Assembly: GCA_015501055.1 (NCBI GenBank)
Contig: JADNYV010000611.1
Span: 1 to 20,098, forward strand
Reading direction: 5' to 3'
From: Mucidula mucida
Taxonomy: Eukaryota > Basidiomycota > Agaricomycetes > Agaricales > Physalacriaceae
DNA: 20,098 nt
The notes under the pieces were generated by a model, which did not search any database, was not told where the DNA came from, and was given only the letters and a program-made list of their open reading frames with translations. The translations under genes and the position numbers were made by a program. This document shows, piece after piece, positions 18,715-20,098 of the stretch (its first letter is position 1; every line of letters starts with the position of its first letter).

Positions 18715-19552
18715 GCCTGGAAATATCATGATTCGTACGATCTGATTTGGCCTGCTGTTATGATATTTGATGTCTGCTTGACCTGCTTGTTGAGTGTCGT
18801 TCGTTACCACCTACCTACCATACCCGTCACCTATTCATATTACACGGACTACTAGTTTCTTTTTCCTCTCGCATTTCAACCTTTTTGGCTATGTGTCGAT
18901 AGGTGTCGGTCATAATCAGGATTTTTCTTGATCACTGTGGAACGTGGTGTTGCCTTACTGTCGCTGACTGGCTGCAAGAAACTGCTCCTGGGTGTCATCA
19001 CAAGTATGCGTTGTTCCTGACGCTCTGAGCGACCAGGCTTTCTGTTTTCTAGATCTTTTCCAAATTGTGCGATGCCTGTAAGCGTTCTAGAACCCCTTGA
19101 TGCATTCACAACACGAAACTGTAGTCCATCTTCTGGAGGATGTTGCGTGGTGCGCGTATCAGCTCGACAGATTTCCCTACTTGTCTCCATCTCGTCAAAT
19201 TATGGTCGTACTCAGGAAAGACCTGAATCTCTGGCAGAACGAGCCCGAACTTGACGTGTATAGCTTTCCACGCCCCGATGGCGGTTTGAAGGACTTGTGT
19301 GTCTGCCTCACCAGCATCCATATATTCTTGTCCGACTGAATCCAGGCCAGCATTAAAGAAAAGGGTTGGATATCGCAAGCTAGTATGAAAGATATTTAAG
19401 GCAGATGGTGACTTCTATAGTGAACACTGAAGCATGGACAATTTGTTTATATTCCGACAAGGTAGAGCTGTGATCACGCGTGCTCATTGATCTACTTACC
19501 AGTAAGCAGAAAACTTGAGATATGGTCCGGGGTTTAGTATACCATGTAGGAT
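18715..19552. other. Intergenic between convergent genes
   Basis: This holds the 3' ends of the secreted glycoprotein gene and the minus-strand amylase. The only notable ORF is at 19106-19378 (minus). The rest has no recognised content. Confidence 0.4.
19106..19378 (-). CDS. Short ORF of uncertain status (90 aa)
   Basis: The frame encodes LFFNAGLDSVGQEYMDAGEA, VLQTAIGAWKAIHVKFG and EYDHNLTRWRQVGKSVELIR. The composition is protein-like, with mixed helix-forming residues and few cysteines. I do not recognise a family. It has no upstream exon I could join and no downstream partner in phase. It may be an exon remnant of a lost gene or a chance ORF. Confidence 0.2.
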   Translation of the reverse strand: MRYPTLFFNAGLDSVGQEYMDAGEADTQVLQTAIGAWKAIHVKFGLVLPEIQVFPEYDHNLTRWRQVGKSVELIRAPRNILQKMDYSFVL

Positions 19553-20098
19553 TCACACAGAAGACATTGCTCCAGTATGAAATGCGATCGCTGAACGGGC
19601 ACCAATGGTCGCTGCTAACAACCCATCCTGGTCAATTGTGAATGTGCTCCTTCGACTTGTATTAGTCAACGTCGTAGCTCAAAGATAGCAACTTACGTCT
19701 CGTCACACTGCGCCACTCCCGGACCGACGTTGCAGTAACGACCTGCGGGCAATCCAGAGGAGAACGCCGTCTCCGACCACGACGCGTCTCCATTGTTTAT
19801 AGCAACGAATCCTGCATTACCGCGGGAAAACGCAATACGTTCGTTCGAGGGTGAATACCAGTTTGTTAAGTCAGCGGATTGAACGGTGTTGCGGAAGCCG
19901 ACCATGCCACTCATCGTCCTGAGATACTTTAAGTCAATCTCAAGGAGAGAAAGTCGTGAAGATGGACCGCACCGATGCTGGCACAACCACCCACTCCCGT
20001 CGTCACACGAACCCCTTCCGTTGTTTGGGGCGCCATCAGTTATGTCGTTGAATGCGTAACTTGAGAGTATAGTGATAGTGCCATATGGATGAGCTAGA
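19553..20098 (-). CDS. Alpha-amylase (GH13), C-terminal part, runs off window
   Basis: Three exons are visible (19973-20098, 19697-19918, 19553-19649), with 54- and 47-bp introns that join in phase to a TGA at 19553-19555, giving the last 147 residues. The order matches animal/actinobacterial-type GH13 alpha-amylases. LAHPYGTITILSSYAFNDIT is the strand after conserved region IV. NNGRGSCDDGSGWLCQHR follows, with the usual cysteine pair, then SGMVGFRNTV, and the C-terminal beta domain has RIAFSRGNAGFVAINNGDASW, SGLPAGRYCNV and ATIGARSAIAFHTGA. The enzyme hydrolyses internal alpha-1,4 bonds of starch and is normally secreted. The catalytic residues and signal peptide lie beyond 20098. No starch-binding module follows the C domain. 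The gene is convergent with the secreted glycoprotein gene. Confidence 0.92.

Noticed and set aside
1..20098. tRNA, rRNA or transposon terminal repeats
   Set aside because: I looked for B-box-like GGTTCGANTCC words and long inverted or direct terminal repeats and saw none convincing. A tRNAscan and a repeat search would settle it.

Overview
The window looks like nuclear DNA of a mushroom-forming basidiomycete (Agaricomycetes). Genes are cut by many short introns of 46-57 bp with GT..AG borders. Genes lie on both strands with mostly short spacers. The gene families also fit: a secreted glycoprotein of the 'macrofage activating glycoprotein' type, a fungal kinase-like protein with a YP-rich tail, an RS/lysine-rich nuclear protein and an animal-type alpha-amylase. 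I rebuilt exon structures by hand from reading frame, splice borders and family similarity. Where every exon joins in phase to a stop, I give that as evidence.

Layout. 1-1.2 kb: a weak, possibly broken HMG-like gene (+). 1.66-3.24 kb: a seven-exon saccharopine-dehydrogenase-like oxidoreductase (-), divergent from 3.58-4.60 kb, a five-exon RS/K-rich nuclear protein (+). 4.8-5.9 kb: a decayed YheT/ABHD-type alpha/beta hydrolase. 6.47-9.30 kb: a seven-exon kinase-like gene (-) whose C-terminal half is built from four consecutive 186-nt exons, each with its own short intron. 9.53-10.0 kb: a small conserved-looking ORF (-) that may be the first exon of the same gene. 10.1-11.35 kb: no convincing gene. 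11.35-12.7 kb: a five-exon Gfo/Idh/MocA oxidoreductase (+). 12.96-14.33 kb: a frameshifted gene resembling the C-terminal part of agaricomycete F-box-type proteins (+). 14.4-16.4 kb: a second copy of the hydrolase pseudogene, flanked by two related degenerate minus-strand fragments. 17.4-18.7 kb: the secreted glycoprotein gene (+). 19.55-20.1 kb: the C-terminal end of an alpha-amylase gene (-) that runs off the window.

The most unusual object is the kinase-like gene. Four exons of identical length (186 nt, 62 codons), all bounded by phase-1 introns of 47-53 bp, recur with a 235/235/233/235 bp start-to-start spacing. The introns have diverged while the exons stayed the same length and kept a shared pattern. 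This is tandem exon duplication in a fungal gene. It makes an array of Tyr-Pro motifs and alanine-rich helices attached to a kinase fold that lacks the HRD aspartate. The second theme is gene decay: a hydrolase pseudogene present twice about 10 kb apart, one copy carrying a 472-bp internal deletion, plus other broken genes around it.

The intact genes do not form an obvious pathway. The oxidoreductases, the secreted glycoprotein and the amylase are consistent with a saprotrophic or plant-associated fungus, but that is inference.
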